A stretch of 25,000 bases of DNA from Owenia fusiformis. Its lineage: Eukaryota; Annelida; Polychaeta; Sabellida; Oweniidae. Position 1 is the first letter of the stretch, and each line of letters begins with the position of its first letter. The notes beneath the pieces are model-generated. The model saw only the letters and a program-made list of their open reading frames with translations, ran no database searches and was not told the DNA's origin. Positions 7,401 through 17,100 of this stretch are shown here, piece after piece. A program made the position numbers and the translations under genes. The stretch is from assembly GCA_903813345.2 (NCBI GenBank), contig CAIIXF020000294.1, positions 1 to 25,000 of the forward strand. The letters are read 5' to 3'.

Positions 7401-10094
7401 TTCCTGAGAAATTAAAATGCGGACCTGGAGGTGTTTGGATAAATAAAGGAAATGCCTGGGATGAGGTCCTTCCTACTTGTGAATTTACAGGAAGTAAATA
7501 TCTAAAACAAAATAATTAGAATGATAAATTCTACTTAGATCGTGATACAACATATCACAAAAGTTTTGACTATATGTTTCCTTTAGAAGACACTTCTAAT
7601 TGCTTTAAGTGGCAGAAAGGGATCAAACTATAACTCTCTAAATAAAATCCAAGAGCTTCTTTCAAAGTCAAATGTGTTATATCTAAAAAACAATCATCAT
7701 TGGTCAAGTTGAAATTTGAGGAGTAGAAATATCTAATATTAAAGAATTGCAGATATATGACTTTATACAAGTTTATCAAAATATCTTCTGAAAAAGCGCT
7801 AGACATTTATACGTTATATAGATTATTGTCTACGACGCAAGTGATTTTTTTCTCATGAAAGTAATTTTTATAAACATATACGAGGGGTAATCAATAAGTG
7901 ACGTACGCTTTTTAGAATGAACCAAAAAAGCTTTTTACAAAGTCACTTTAAATTAACCAAAAAGCGTCCATTACTTGATCACCCCTCGTATGTTCCTAAC
8001 CCTTGTACTGTAATTTTGCAGGTGTTGCCAGTGGCTGTAGAAAAGATAAAATATATTTGCCACTTCTCAAGGGAATTGATACAAGAGGAAAGCCTAAAGG
8101 TGCGTATCTTGACAGAAGGGGAGTGTAGAAGAAACAACATTTAAAAATGAATCCCCGCTATAAATAAGTACTTAATATAGCAATAAAAGCGACTGTGTAT
8201 AACTTTAAAATCAGGTGGTTGTTTCAGACTAAAAACAACGTTATACCAAATACTGCAATGGAACATTCAAATAGTACTCTGCTATTGATGACGTCGACAT
8301 TGCCGTTAACTAGTTGTGACATGTACTCAATTTGTAACACATCTTATTTGAATAAATGTGATGCTTACACATCTGAGCTTATAATTCAGGAGCATAATGT
8401 TTTATTATGATGTTCATCACTTCGTTTAAGACTTGATCGAAAAATTATGTCTTAGAGTGTAGCTTAAATAGTGCTCTCTTCTCTTCAAAATATTGGGAAG
8501 AGTACCCATATCATTAACCAATTATATGATGATCCTTGCATTTTCCGAAACAATATTGTTTTCTCCTTGTATATGGCGTGTCCGAGAATACTCGATGCGT
8601 TAAATTGTGTATAATTTGTATTGAAAGCATATCATATTATTTGGACAAATTGTCCTCCTTGTCTTAATTTTCATTTTTATTCATAAATTTATTTTTTTGC
8701 ATTGAGGGTTGATATTTAGTTGCTGAATTCGGACGCAAAGCTGTATTCTAGTACTCCCTTTACTTACTTAATATGCCTCAAACACGTCCAGAATTTATGT
8801 ACAAATGCGTTCGAGATAAACGTGTTTCAACTTTGTGTGTTTAGTGTGTCTTGATTTGGTGATTATGTTGGACATATCCTGTGGTATACGTGACTGTACT
8901 AGGGATCGTTTGAAGGCTGCTGCATCTACCGTAGCTAAAGCTTTGTTGGCATCCTCCAGAGATACAGTCCGTATTGGCCTCATGGCTTACGCTGAGAGAG
9001 TGACACATATTTTTTCGCTAGGTAGGCCAAAGCCTAAAGTAACATACAGAAAATTGATCTATTCTAAAACAATTGAAACACGACTGGGTCTGATTTTATA
9101 ATGCAAACATATATTTCTGGAGAGCTAAAGTTATAAATTTGATTGGTTACAGATCTTCATGGTTAAATTGACAAAAAACTCATACAAAGAACCACCTTCT
9201 AATTTAAAAAAAGATTTCTCAAGCGGTATTTTAGTACATTTCCCTGTATGAAATAGAGATTATTGCTCTCTATTAGAATGAAATGTTTTGTTCACATATT
9301 GTCACCAACATTTTTGTGACGGCGGTTGGTGTTCGGCGGTTGGTGTTCGGCGTCTGTAACAATGGCAGATGGTGACATAATAAATGTGAATGTCTTGTAA
9401 TAACTTGTGTTTTTATGTACATAGATAACAAACATCCTGTTACCGATCTCCTTAATTTGATTGATAAGATGAATACTACAAGCCCAGGATGTAAAACATA
9501 CACCAACCAAGCCTTCCGTGATGTTCAGACCAACTACTTTGACAATGCACCACCCGCCGGATACAAACAGGTCCTGCACCTCTATACAGATGGTAGAACA
9601 TTTGAGACAAGGCTTCAAAGTGAGACGATAAAAGAAGCCAAAAAATTGAAGGAGAAAGGAGTGTTTCTCAATGTTATAGCTGTCCCTAATAAGTATGTCA
9701 GTATAAGTCATCAGTATTCTGCATTTCCTGCCTGCTTTTATAATAAGTTCCCTCTCTGTGATAATGGTTCCTGATTGTTGGGGGTAGGGGTTATTAGACA
9801 TTGTTTCTTCCCGTGTAAGATCATAGCTAGGGATATTTGGGGTTTAGTTTCATTATGACTGGTTAAACTCGCTAATGTTACATTTTCTTGTGCATATTTA
9901 ACACATTTTGGCACTTGTGCATCCATATTGTGTCAGTACTTGAGAATGGTGAGATGTATTTCAGGTTTGGGAGAAATGGAACATTTGAGTTTGAAAACTT
10001 GCCTACGAGCTCAAAGTACCTGTTCAATGTGACACAGGGGGATGTTACAAGGAAGCTCTACAGTCGCATGGTGAATGATGCTCCGTGTCCATAA
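4259..10094 (+). CDS. Gene A: dead trypsin-like / TSP1 / CCP x3 / VWA mosaic protein (3' part, 9 exons)
   Basis: Exons: 4259-4427, 5324-5542, 5910-6092, 6288-6461, 7254-7493, 8022-8099, 8845-9021, 9425-9692, 9965-10094. They join to 1638 nt (545 codons plus stop). All internal junctions are phase 1 except the last (phase 2). Domains, numbered in the window part: C-terminal S1 protease-like region 1-56, TSP1 57-129, CCP1 130-190, CCP2 191-248, CCP3 249-328, linker 329-354, VWA about 355-545. The catalytic-serine motif reads GDAGSP, so the protease-like domain is predicted inactive. The 5' exons, including any signal peptide and the His and Asp regions, lie upstream of the window. The module set is that of complement-type proteins, but in factor B/C2 the order is CCP-VWA-protease, here reversed. 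It is secreted by inference. Exon-intron structure is convincing; identity with any named protein is not claimed. Confidence 0.75.
5324..5542 (+). CDS. Gene A exon: thrombospondin type-1 (TSP1) domain
   Basis: Acceptor CTGTCCAG, donor ACAA|GTAAGC, phase 1-1, 73 codons. It shows the TSP1 signature WSPWGSCSVKC followed by RQKRC and later paired cysteines (DEDC, GACTPKC). A single exon encodes the whole module. Confidence 0.85.
5910..6092 (+). CDS. Gene A exon: CCP/sushi domain 1
   Basis: 61 codons, phase 1-1, after ATCTTTCAG. It has four cysteines (KCP, FDC, LTC, PTC), the DGYKLKGP turn and the Trp between Cys 3 and Cys 4 (AKWPSNQPTC), as in sushi domains. The donor is probably TCAA|GTAAAA at 6093. 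GTTTAT at 6084 keeps the same phase and would shorten the exon by 9 bases. Confidence 0.85.
6288..6461 (+). CDS. Gene A exon: CCP/sushi domain 2
   Basis: 58 codons, phase 1 start after TTTTTTTCAG. The domain runs RCPTIE ... FRC ... IKC ... GKWNLNPPTCE, closely similar to CCP1 (shared DGL and CKDGY), so the two arose by exon duplication. The only donor that keeps frame with the next exon is a GC donor, GAAG|GCATGT. The nearby GT at 6466 would be phase 2 and break the frame. Confidence 0.8.
6597..6732. mobile_element. MITE, TTA duplication, TIR CACCCCAGTCACATTT
   Basis: A perfect 16-bp terminal inverted repeat (6597-6612 and 6717-6732) is flanked by TTA on both sides (6594-6596, 6733-6735). 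A TTA duplication fits PIF/Harbinger-type elements. It lies in the intron between CCP2 and CCP3 of gene A. Confidence 0.8.
6872..7160. mobile_element. 289-bp MITE with imperfect ~75-bp TIRs
   Basis: The ends TCACACTACCCTACC and the complement of GGTATAGTAGTGTGA pair. Inner arms share GTTGCAAATGGAG on opposite strands (about 6926 and 7087). A possible GAT duplication flanks it (6869-6871, 7161-7163). It lies in a gene A intron. Confidence 0.65.
7254..7493 (+). CDS. Gene A exon: CCP/sushi domain 3 (long form)
   Basis: 80 codons, phase 1-1, acceptor TATTTCTACAG, donor GGAA|GTAAAT. Four sushi cysteines are present (GFC, FRC, LKC, PTC) with Trp in GGVWINKG. It is about 20 residues longer than CCP1/2, with an insert between Cys 2 and Cys 3 (RNRAAKFERVV). 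Confidence 0.85.
7881..7988. mobile_element. 108-bp mariner-type MITE (TA duplication)
   Basis: TIRs CGAGGGGTAATCAATAAGTG and the complement of CATTACTTGATCACCCCTCG extend through a shared ACGCTTTTT. TA flanks both ends (7879-7880, 7989-7990), the Tc1/mariner signature. It sits just before the acceptor of the next gene A exon. Confidence 0.8.
8022..8099 (+). CDS. Gene A exon: short basic linker before VWA
   Basis: 26 codons, phase 1-1, acceptor TAATTTTGCAG, donor AAAG|GTGCGT. It encodes a basic linker containing GCRKDK and RGKPK between CCP3 and VWA. It has no recognisable domain and is accepted because phase and frame fit both neighbours. Confidence 0.65.
8845..9021 (+). CDS. Gene A exon: VWA domain, N-terminal half
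   Basis: 59 codons, phase 1-1, acceptor TGTGTGTTTAG, donor CTAG|GTAGGC. The strand DLVIMLDISCG carries the first metal-site motif, degenerate because DxSxS reads DISCG. It is followed by the amphipathic helix DRLKAAASTVAKALL and the core strand VRIGLMAYAERVTHIFSL typical of VWA. Confidence 0.85.
9425..9692 (+). CDS. Gene A exon: VWA domain, central part
   Basis: Phase 1 start after ATGTACATAG, phase 2 end at AA|GTATGT. It contains the metal-site Thr loop (GCKTYTNQAF), the strand QVLHLYTDG with the metal-site Asp, then the helix IKEAKKLKEKG and strand VFLNVIAVPN, in the usual VWA order. Confidence 0.85.
9965..10094 (+). CDS. Gene A terminal exon: end of VWA and stop
   Basis: Phase 2 start after GTATTTCAG. 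It restores K at the junction and reads FGRNGTFEFENLPTS then YLFNVTQGDV, the final VWA helix, and APCP before TAA at 10092-10094. The protein ends about 15 residues after the domain with no membrane anchor. Confidence 0.8.
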
Positions 10095-10169
10095 GTGATT
10101 AAAACAGGACTTTTAAATTCAATGTGGATTTCATAAAAAGGTTAAAGCTTCAAAAATATAAATTCGGAA

Positions 10170-10175
10170 AATAAA
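10170..10175 (+). terminator. Candidate poly(A) signal of gene A
   Basis: AATAAA lies 76 bp after the stop. Another AATAAA at 10321-10326 is an alternative. Confidence 0.5.
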
Positions 10176-10708
10176 ATTTAGAAATGATTGTTATGTATAT
10201 TTAGAATTTGTAAGTTAAGGACATTGAAAAATTAGGATGCAAATGTTGTGCAAAATGTTCTGAACCCTGCTCCATCATTTGTAATATGTCATGGTATACA
10301 CTATTATTGTAAACGTATTGAATAAATCAAAGAGTCTACCACTTTTAAGGATATTTCAGTCAATTTCTTTAATTTTATTGACGAAAAGAACAATGAGGAC
10401 GCCAATTTTGTGCAAAATGTTCCGATCTACTCCTTCCTTTTGTAATCTGCCACTACACATTAAGGAACATACAAACGCCTAACATCCATCACTTTTCATT
10501 GATGTTTTCAAAACTTGAATAGTTACAGTTAGGGACAGCGTCTATGGCGTTGTCTATGGCCCAGAGCGATATCGCGTGGTGTGTTGTTTTAACACAGATG
10601 ATTTTGTCTATGACGATATCATCGAAACATTTCTTAATTGTTTCATCTGATCAAGATATAAACTTTAAATGACATTAAAAGAATATATTATTTCTAGCCC
10701 AATCCCTT
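10176..10708. other. Intergenic region between convergent genes
   Basis: This is AT-rich 3' flanking sequence of genes A and B. No ORF with coding character and no clear repeat are seen beyond the second AATAAA. Confidence 0.5.
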
Positions 10709-10714
10709 TTTATT
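10709..10714 (-). terminator. Candidate poly(A) signal of gene B
   Basis: AATAAA on the minus strand (TTTATT on +) lies about 60 bp beyond the gene B stop. Confidence 0.5.
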
Positions 10715-10775
10715 ACTACAACGTTTTTATATTTACATAAACACAATAATATTCAGATCACGTGACTATGTGACG

Positions 10776-11127
10776 TCAGTGTATAATCTCCTGAGCGCCA
10801 CCTATTGCAGGTCCCGGATTAGGTTCTGTCATCTCATATGGACAGTCATAATTAGTTTTCAAGTCACATCCTCGTATTAGTGGATTGAAAACAAATTTTT
10901 CAGACGGACATTCAATATGATATTTTACTCCCTTGGCACATCTGACAAATTTCTGGCAGTCCTCTGTATCTGCGTAAAATCCATCATGGTGGTGCTTGCA
11001 AAACCGTGGAGACGACGGACTATAGGGGCAGTCATATTGTGATTTGTGAACGCATTTCTTTGTATTCGGATCAAAGACAAAATCTCTGGATGGACAGGAG
11101 AGATCAATTCTTCGTGTATCCGCGCAT
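10776..11127 (-). CDS. Gene B terminal exon: CBM14 2 (end), CBM14 3 and stop
   Basis: The acceptor is ATATTCCCAG on the minus strand, phase 2 in. It completes domain 2 (RCADTRRIDLSCPSRDFVFD ... YDCP) and encodes domain 3, from RFCKHHHDGFYAD through CQKFVRC, IECP and KFVFNP to YDCP. The six-cysteine spacing and FxxC...GxY/F...C...F pattern are peritrophin-A. The Gly/Pro tail ends at TGA, 10776-10778. Confidence 0.88.
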
Positions 11128-14100
11128 CTGGGAATATAACAAGAAAATAAGCATGAAGGAAATTAAGTTTTCTGGACAAATAATAACTGTGTCTCACTAG
11201 CAAATCAAAACATTAATGTGGTATGCATTAAACACGGGATTAAACATATGCACGATTAGGGACCTAGTTATATTTCATTGAACAACATAATAACACGCCC
11301 AAATCAGAATATTTACTCAACTGGACTGTTTAAACTTCAATTATAGCTCAAGGTATGACTTTTCTGAAAATAACTTCTGTCACATTTTTGTCGTAACTTC
11401 AAATAAACGCATGGCTGTCAACTTGATTTTTACAATCTTTTAAAATACAATCTCACGTTTCACTTACTTAAAAATTTAAACACAGTTATGCTACATATAC
11501 TCCACTCTTGAAAATAAAGACTCCGAGGGGCATCCTTATACCTCAGTCATATTTGATACATGGCAACCGTACGACTGCCGTAGCTTCCCAAAATCGACAG
11601 GAATATTCAGCATAAAATATAGGAATAGGCAGTGCAATTTAGATTTTCTATATCGATTTTGTGAATATGTTGCCGCTGTACAGCTGCCACAAAGCAAATG
11701 TGACTGCTTAATACGTAAAAAATATTGTGACTGGTGAGAAATCTCTCCATACTAGTGAGAGATCTGTACGTATGTGACTTATTTAGGTACCGTATGTGAA
11801 CATATACCTATGTACATTATGTGAACATAATCGTAAAGATGCTCGGACTAATGGAAAATCTGTCCATATGGTACCTATGTACATTATGTGAACATAAACG
11901 TAAAGATGCATCGTGACTAATGGAAAATCTGTCCATATGGTACCTATGTACATTATGTGAACATAAACGTAAAGATGCTCGGACTAATGGAAAATCTGTC
12001 CATATGGTACCTATGTACATTATGTGAACATAAACGTAAAGATGCATCGTGAATCATGGAAAATCTGTCCATATGGGACCTATGTACATTATGTGAACAT
12101 AAACGTAAAGATGCATCGTGACTAATGGAAAATCTGTCCATATGGTACCTATGTACATTATGTGAACATAAACGTAAAGATGCATCGTGACTAATGGAAA
12201 ATCTGTCCATATGGTACCTATGTACCTTATGTGAACAAAAACGTAAAGATGCATCGTGACTAATGGAAAATCTGTCCATATGGTACCTATGTACCTTATG
12301 TGAACATAAACGTAAAGATGCTCGGACTAATGGAAAATCTGTCCATATGGTACCTATGTACCTTATTTGAACATAAACGTAAAGATGCATCGTGACTAAT
12401 GGAAATTTGTCCATATTGGACCTATGTAGCTTATGTGAACATAAACGTAAAGATGCATCGTGATCGACTAATGGACATTGTGTCCATATCGGACTTAAGT
12501 ACCTTATGAACTTGTTGCACTCTCCCTGTCTTGCATAGAGTCCATTTGGTCTAGGGTCACAGAAATTCGGAGATGTCGGATTAAGGGGACATTCATACAA
12601 CTCGGGAGGCACGCAGTTGTTGATTCGCTAGAGGTAAAAAGGCATATAAATTACATCGCGGTTAAGTAGTAGGACGTCACCTCCACTCCCAAGACTCAAT
12701 GCATTGTGGCAGATTCACTCCACTCGGGTGTTGGTTCCTTAATTTTGCTATTCATCTCGTGCAAAGTTTCAAACAACATCTTGGAAAAATGATAATCAGT
12801 TCACAATGCACTGAGTCAAAAGGCTTAAATCCTTTAATAGATGACACACATAATTCGCTTTAGCCAATAGAGTACACAGCACATGCAATAGTAATCCAGG
12901 TTTACGTCATTAAGTATTCAAAATTTAGTCAAATGATACTATAATTGAAAACTAGAAAATCTTCTAAAAACTCAAGTTGAGGGGAACCTATTCCTTTATC
13001 TGCTATGGTCGACCATAAATCCTGACCCGAATAAGCCACCCGGTGGTGACACTAGTATAGTAGCTATCTATTGGCAGCTTGGTAATTAAACACAGTACTA
13101 AAATGTTACTTACACTGTTAAATACGTAGTCGGAGGGCACACAATGGAACTCCTTCAGAGTATTATTCAAGCACTGCATAAATCGGTTACATGTATTGGG
13201 GTGAGGATAGAACCCTTGCTTCTTATCACCGCAGAACGAATCTGAAAAAAGGGAGAGCACTGATCACTGACTGAAAATGTTAATATTGCAAAAGACGAAC
13301 GAACGAAGATGCTTCAAGAAAGCAATTAAATTCCTTCAAGAATTAGATCTTCGGCCATCTTTGGGTACGGTACAATAACCGTTACCCGAACTGAAAATTG
13401 CACCACTTATTTATACATGTACTTCTCTTAGAACAGTGAATAGGATTCTATCGCTGCTGCAATCTTTATGTCGGGCCAAAAACTGGGTGAGCCAAATTGA
13501 CTGACATTCTGGCAGGGAAAATGAAAAGTACTCATATACAAATAGATGTAACAACCATACAAATTACACTCGGAGGAAGTGTTAGTTGTCACTCGTTATT
13601 TTTTTGTGACTGAAATTCCCTACAAAATGTCCCTGCTTATCACATTATCTCCTGATTTTAAGAGAACATGTTTCGAGAAACAAGAAAAGGTCAGTAAGGC
13701 CAATTAGAAGATGATGTCAAATTACTACAGAAGTTGATTTGAACTGTAAAGTGCAGATATGACTTCAAAATCAACAAAAAGTCGAGTGGCATTCTATTAC
13801 TCGAGTCTCTAGCTTACAGCTAGACGAAACTTCATTGATTTCGTATGTACTGTGCTATACGCACCTACACGCACCTAGAACTCATTTTTAATCAATTTTA
13901 TAAATATTTTTAAGAATATTAATCATATTTAGGATGAAGCGTTGCTTGTCTGGATTTAGATATTTCAAAATTTCATTTCGGAGTTTGACACATGGTGAAA
14001 TTTTCTCGCTGTAGCTAAAAATGGCTTCCGGTTCTGGACGTGAATAACATTTGAAATTATTCTCGCTTAAAGAAATCAAATATAACAATAGATTCAGACG

Positions 14101-17100
14101 GGGATGTGAGCTGATGTTCTTCAAATCTATACATAAAGGTATATTTCATATTATTATGCCATATTTACTGTGCGTGTGACACAATGATTTACAATATTTA
14201 TAATACTAAGGCAGCTCAATCTTCCTCCTCAAAGCCGGAATATAGAGAAGGCTTTGGACCGAAGTAAGCATTCTACATTTCCATACTTTTTAACGAATTA
14301 CACTATAACCTTACATCATGTGCTAATTTGACGCTTAAAAAGTAACAAATATGGACATTTTGAAGGGACCAAAGACCATAAATGATTCTGTATATATATC
14401 TAGATTGACCTACGATTACTATAATTGTCATGTTTTTCGAAGATGACAGCCACGTCACTTTAATACAGTGATTGAATAGAATACACACACTCTTACTAAA
14501 CCCCTTGGTTGAATAGGTTACAGACAGTTATCGTACATATAGGTTTTGTGCCAATATAAAGATGGCAGCAGCTGTAGAATCCGTATAACCATTAAAAAAG
14601 TACATGCATAAATAAACACATATTGATTAACCTGCCCTCTTTATTTAAAAATTATTGTAATAAATGATTAGATAAAAGAATGTACACCCATGTATGGTTG
14701 TTTCACTTACCATTAAACAATGGCTCTACTCTCACTGGGTTTCCAGTAGGCTGGTGAATCGGAGGAGCAAGGGCGCTAAGAGAAGACTTCTTTATAAAAA
14801 TAGCGGCCCAGTCACAATCGTATCGCTTGAGGAAACTAAATCAGAGAGGGTATATGTGATGATAAGGTTTAATTTAATAAAGTCCTTGTGCCCCTCCTCC
14901 ACTCTCTCATTGGTTGGGGAAAGCATGCAAAATGACATGAAGCAGATTTGGCGTTGTCCCCAAGTATTGTCCTGGTATATCTACTAAAATCTACCTGGTC
15001 CATTAAAAAGGTTTCAGAGAGGGTATAAATTAGGTTTAATTTGATGAAGCTATAGTGCCCCTCACCCCCCCCCCCTCCTTCATTGGTTGGGGGAAAGTAT
15101 GTCATATGGGATGAGACAGCCTTGGTGTGTCCCCAAGTATTGTCCTAATATATCTATTGAAATCTACTATCTAGTACCTGGTCTACCGATAAGGCAAAAT
15201 ACAGGGCTTTTTTAATTTTTTATATTTTTGACTAACTTTTCTACTGTACATTGTTGATTATTGTACTGATGTACTGTGAACGTTACAAGAATGTACTGTA
15301 ACAGGAAGGTGGTACTGGGTTGAGTCAAAAGTGGTTCGTCGTGGTTCAGGTCTGCACGAAAATAACCGACTTAAAATGTGAACATTATCATACATAATTC
15401 TATTTTTGAATCCATCTTGACAGCTGGTAAATAAACACTGGTACTAATATAAGATACCTTGGCAGCACCTATTGATGACATCAAAGAGCAAATTGTAAGG
15501 TGGAAACGACACCACGGAGCAATTCATAAGAATATAATTACATAACACAGTGAGCCCATGATATCACAGAGCAATTCAAGATCAGATGACTTCATGGAGA
15601 GATTACATCACATGGACCTAGCAGAAATAATGTCACATGACTGCTGAGCAGAATATCAATAATATTCTGCGTCAAATTAGAAGCAGCACCAAGTTCTATA
15701 TACTCCATGGGTAAATCAAAACAGGATACAATAAAGGACAATCATGAAGCTTATGGCATGTATCGTTGGTACCGCTATTTCAAAGAGTGAGAAAGTCAGT
15801 TGTAGGTGAACCCGGACAGGGGTGACCAAAAGCTGTAACTTCCCCTTGTCAGAGTGAGTACAATAAAAAAAATGTTGGATAAATTCCTATCAGAAAAATT
15901 GCAGACATGACTGATTCAAGTGTTGGTCGCACACACCATGTAACTCATAATAATGATAATGACATTGATGTGTAAAAAGTTTGTGCACAAACAATTGACT
16001 GAGGAGCAATATTCACATTTTAAGTTGGTCATTTTGAGACTTTTTTCGTGCAGACCTGTTCCACCACTAACAACCTTTGGCTCAACCCAGCACCACCTTC
16101 CTGTTGAAGCACAGTCCTATAACTTTCACAGTACATAGGTTTAATACCAATGCACACTAGAAAAATTAGTAAGATATATTAAATCAAAAAAGTTACAGCA
16201 TTTTTATCAGTACGTATTGAACCCTTGTATGCTCGTCTTCAATACCCCTAGTACAGTGAGATGAAGATGGGAGTAGATTAAGGGTTACCTACCTGTTAGA
16301 ATCCAACCCTCGTATGCTCGTTTTCAATACCCCTAGTACAGTGAGATGAAGATGGGAGTAGATTACGGCAATTTGTTTCATGATTAAGAGGTCTTCGTAA
16401 AATTGCAATCCAAAATTCGCCACAACACTCCCAGACCTATGTGAAGAGAGGTATAGAGAGTCATGTTGATGATTGGGCAAATTGTATTCAGCCATCAAAT
16501 AAGAACGTTTAAATTTCCGAAAGGTTTGACTATATCAATATCCTTAGAAGAAAAGCGTGTGTGTCAAATAAGAACGTTTAAATTTCCGAAAGATTTGACT
16601 ATATCAATATCCTTAGAAGAAAAGCGTGTGTGTCAAATAAGAACGTTTAAACTTCCGAAAGGTTTGACTATATCAATATCCTTAGAAGTAAAGCGTGTGT
16701 GTCAAATAAGAACGTTTAAACCTCCGAAAGGTTTGACTATATCAATATCCTTAGAAGAAAAGCGTGTGAGTCAAATAAGAACGTTTAAACCTCCGAAAGG
16801 TTTGACTATATAAATATCCATACAAGAAAAGCGTTTGTGTCAAATAAAAACGTTTAACCCTCCGAAAGGTTTGACTATATCAATATCCTTAGAAGAAAAG
16901 CGTGTGTGTCAAATAAGAACGTTTAAACTTCCGAAAGGTTTGACTATATCAATATCCTTAGAAAAAAAGCGTGTGTGTCAAATAAGAACGTTTAAACCTC
17001 CGAAAGGTTTGACTATATCAATATCCTTAGAAGAAAAGCGTGTGGGTCAAATAAGGACGTTTAAACCTCCGAAAGGTTTGACTATATAAATATCCATACA

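Noticed and set aside
4259-10094. Orthologue of complement factor B
   Set aside because: Domain order is reversed, TSP1 is present and the protease motif is inactive.
10925-11203. 92-residue minus-strand frame
   Set aside because: It overlaps the CBM14 exon in another frame; the frame with conserved cysteines is the true one.
11803-12500. CRISPR array
   Set aside because: Units are contiguous with no spacers, and the genome is eukaryotic.
11817-12612. Long minus-strand repeat protein
   Set aside because: After the real exon end at 12503 it reads only intronic minisatellite; the donor and the next exon give intact CBM14 domains.
13888-14124. 78-residue minus-strand frame as a gene B exon
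   Set aside because: It ends in a stop and has no suitable donor, and gene B frame closes without it.
16463-17089. Plus-strand repeat protein
   Set aside because: It is open only because the unit is 69 bp; several units carry stops, and there is no start, splice or domain support.
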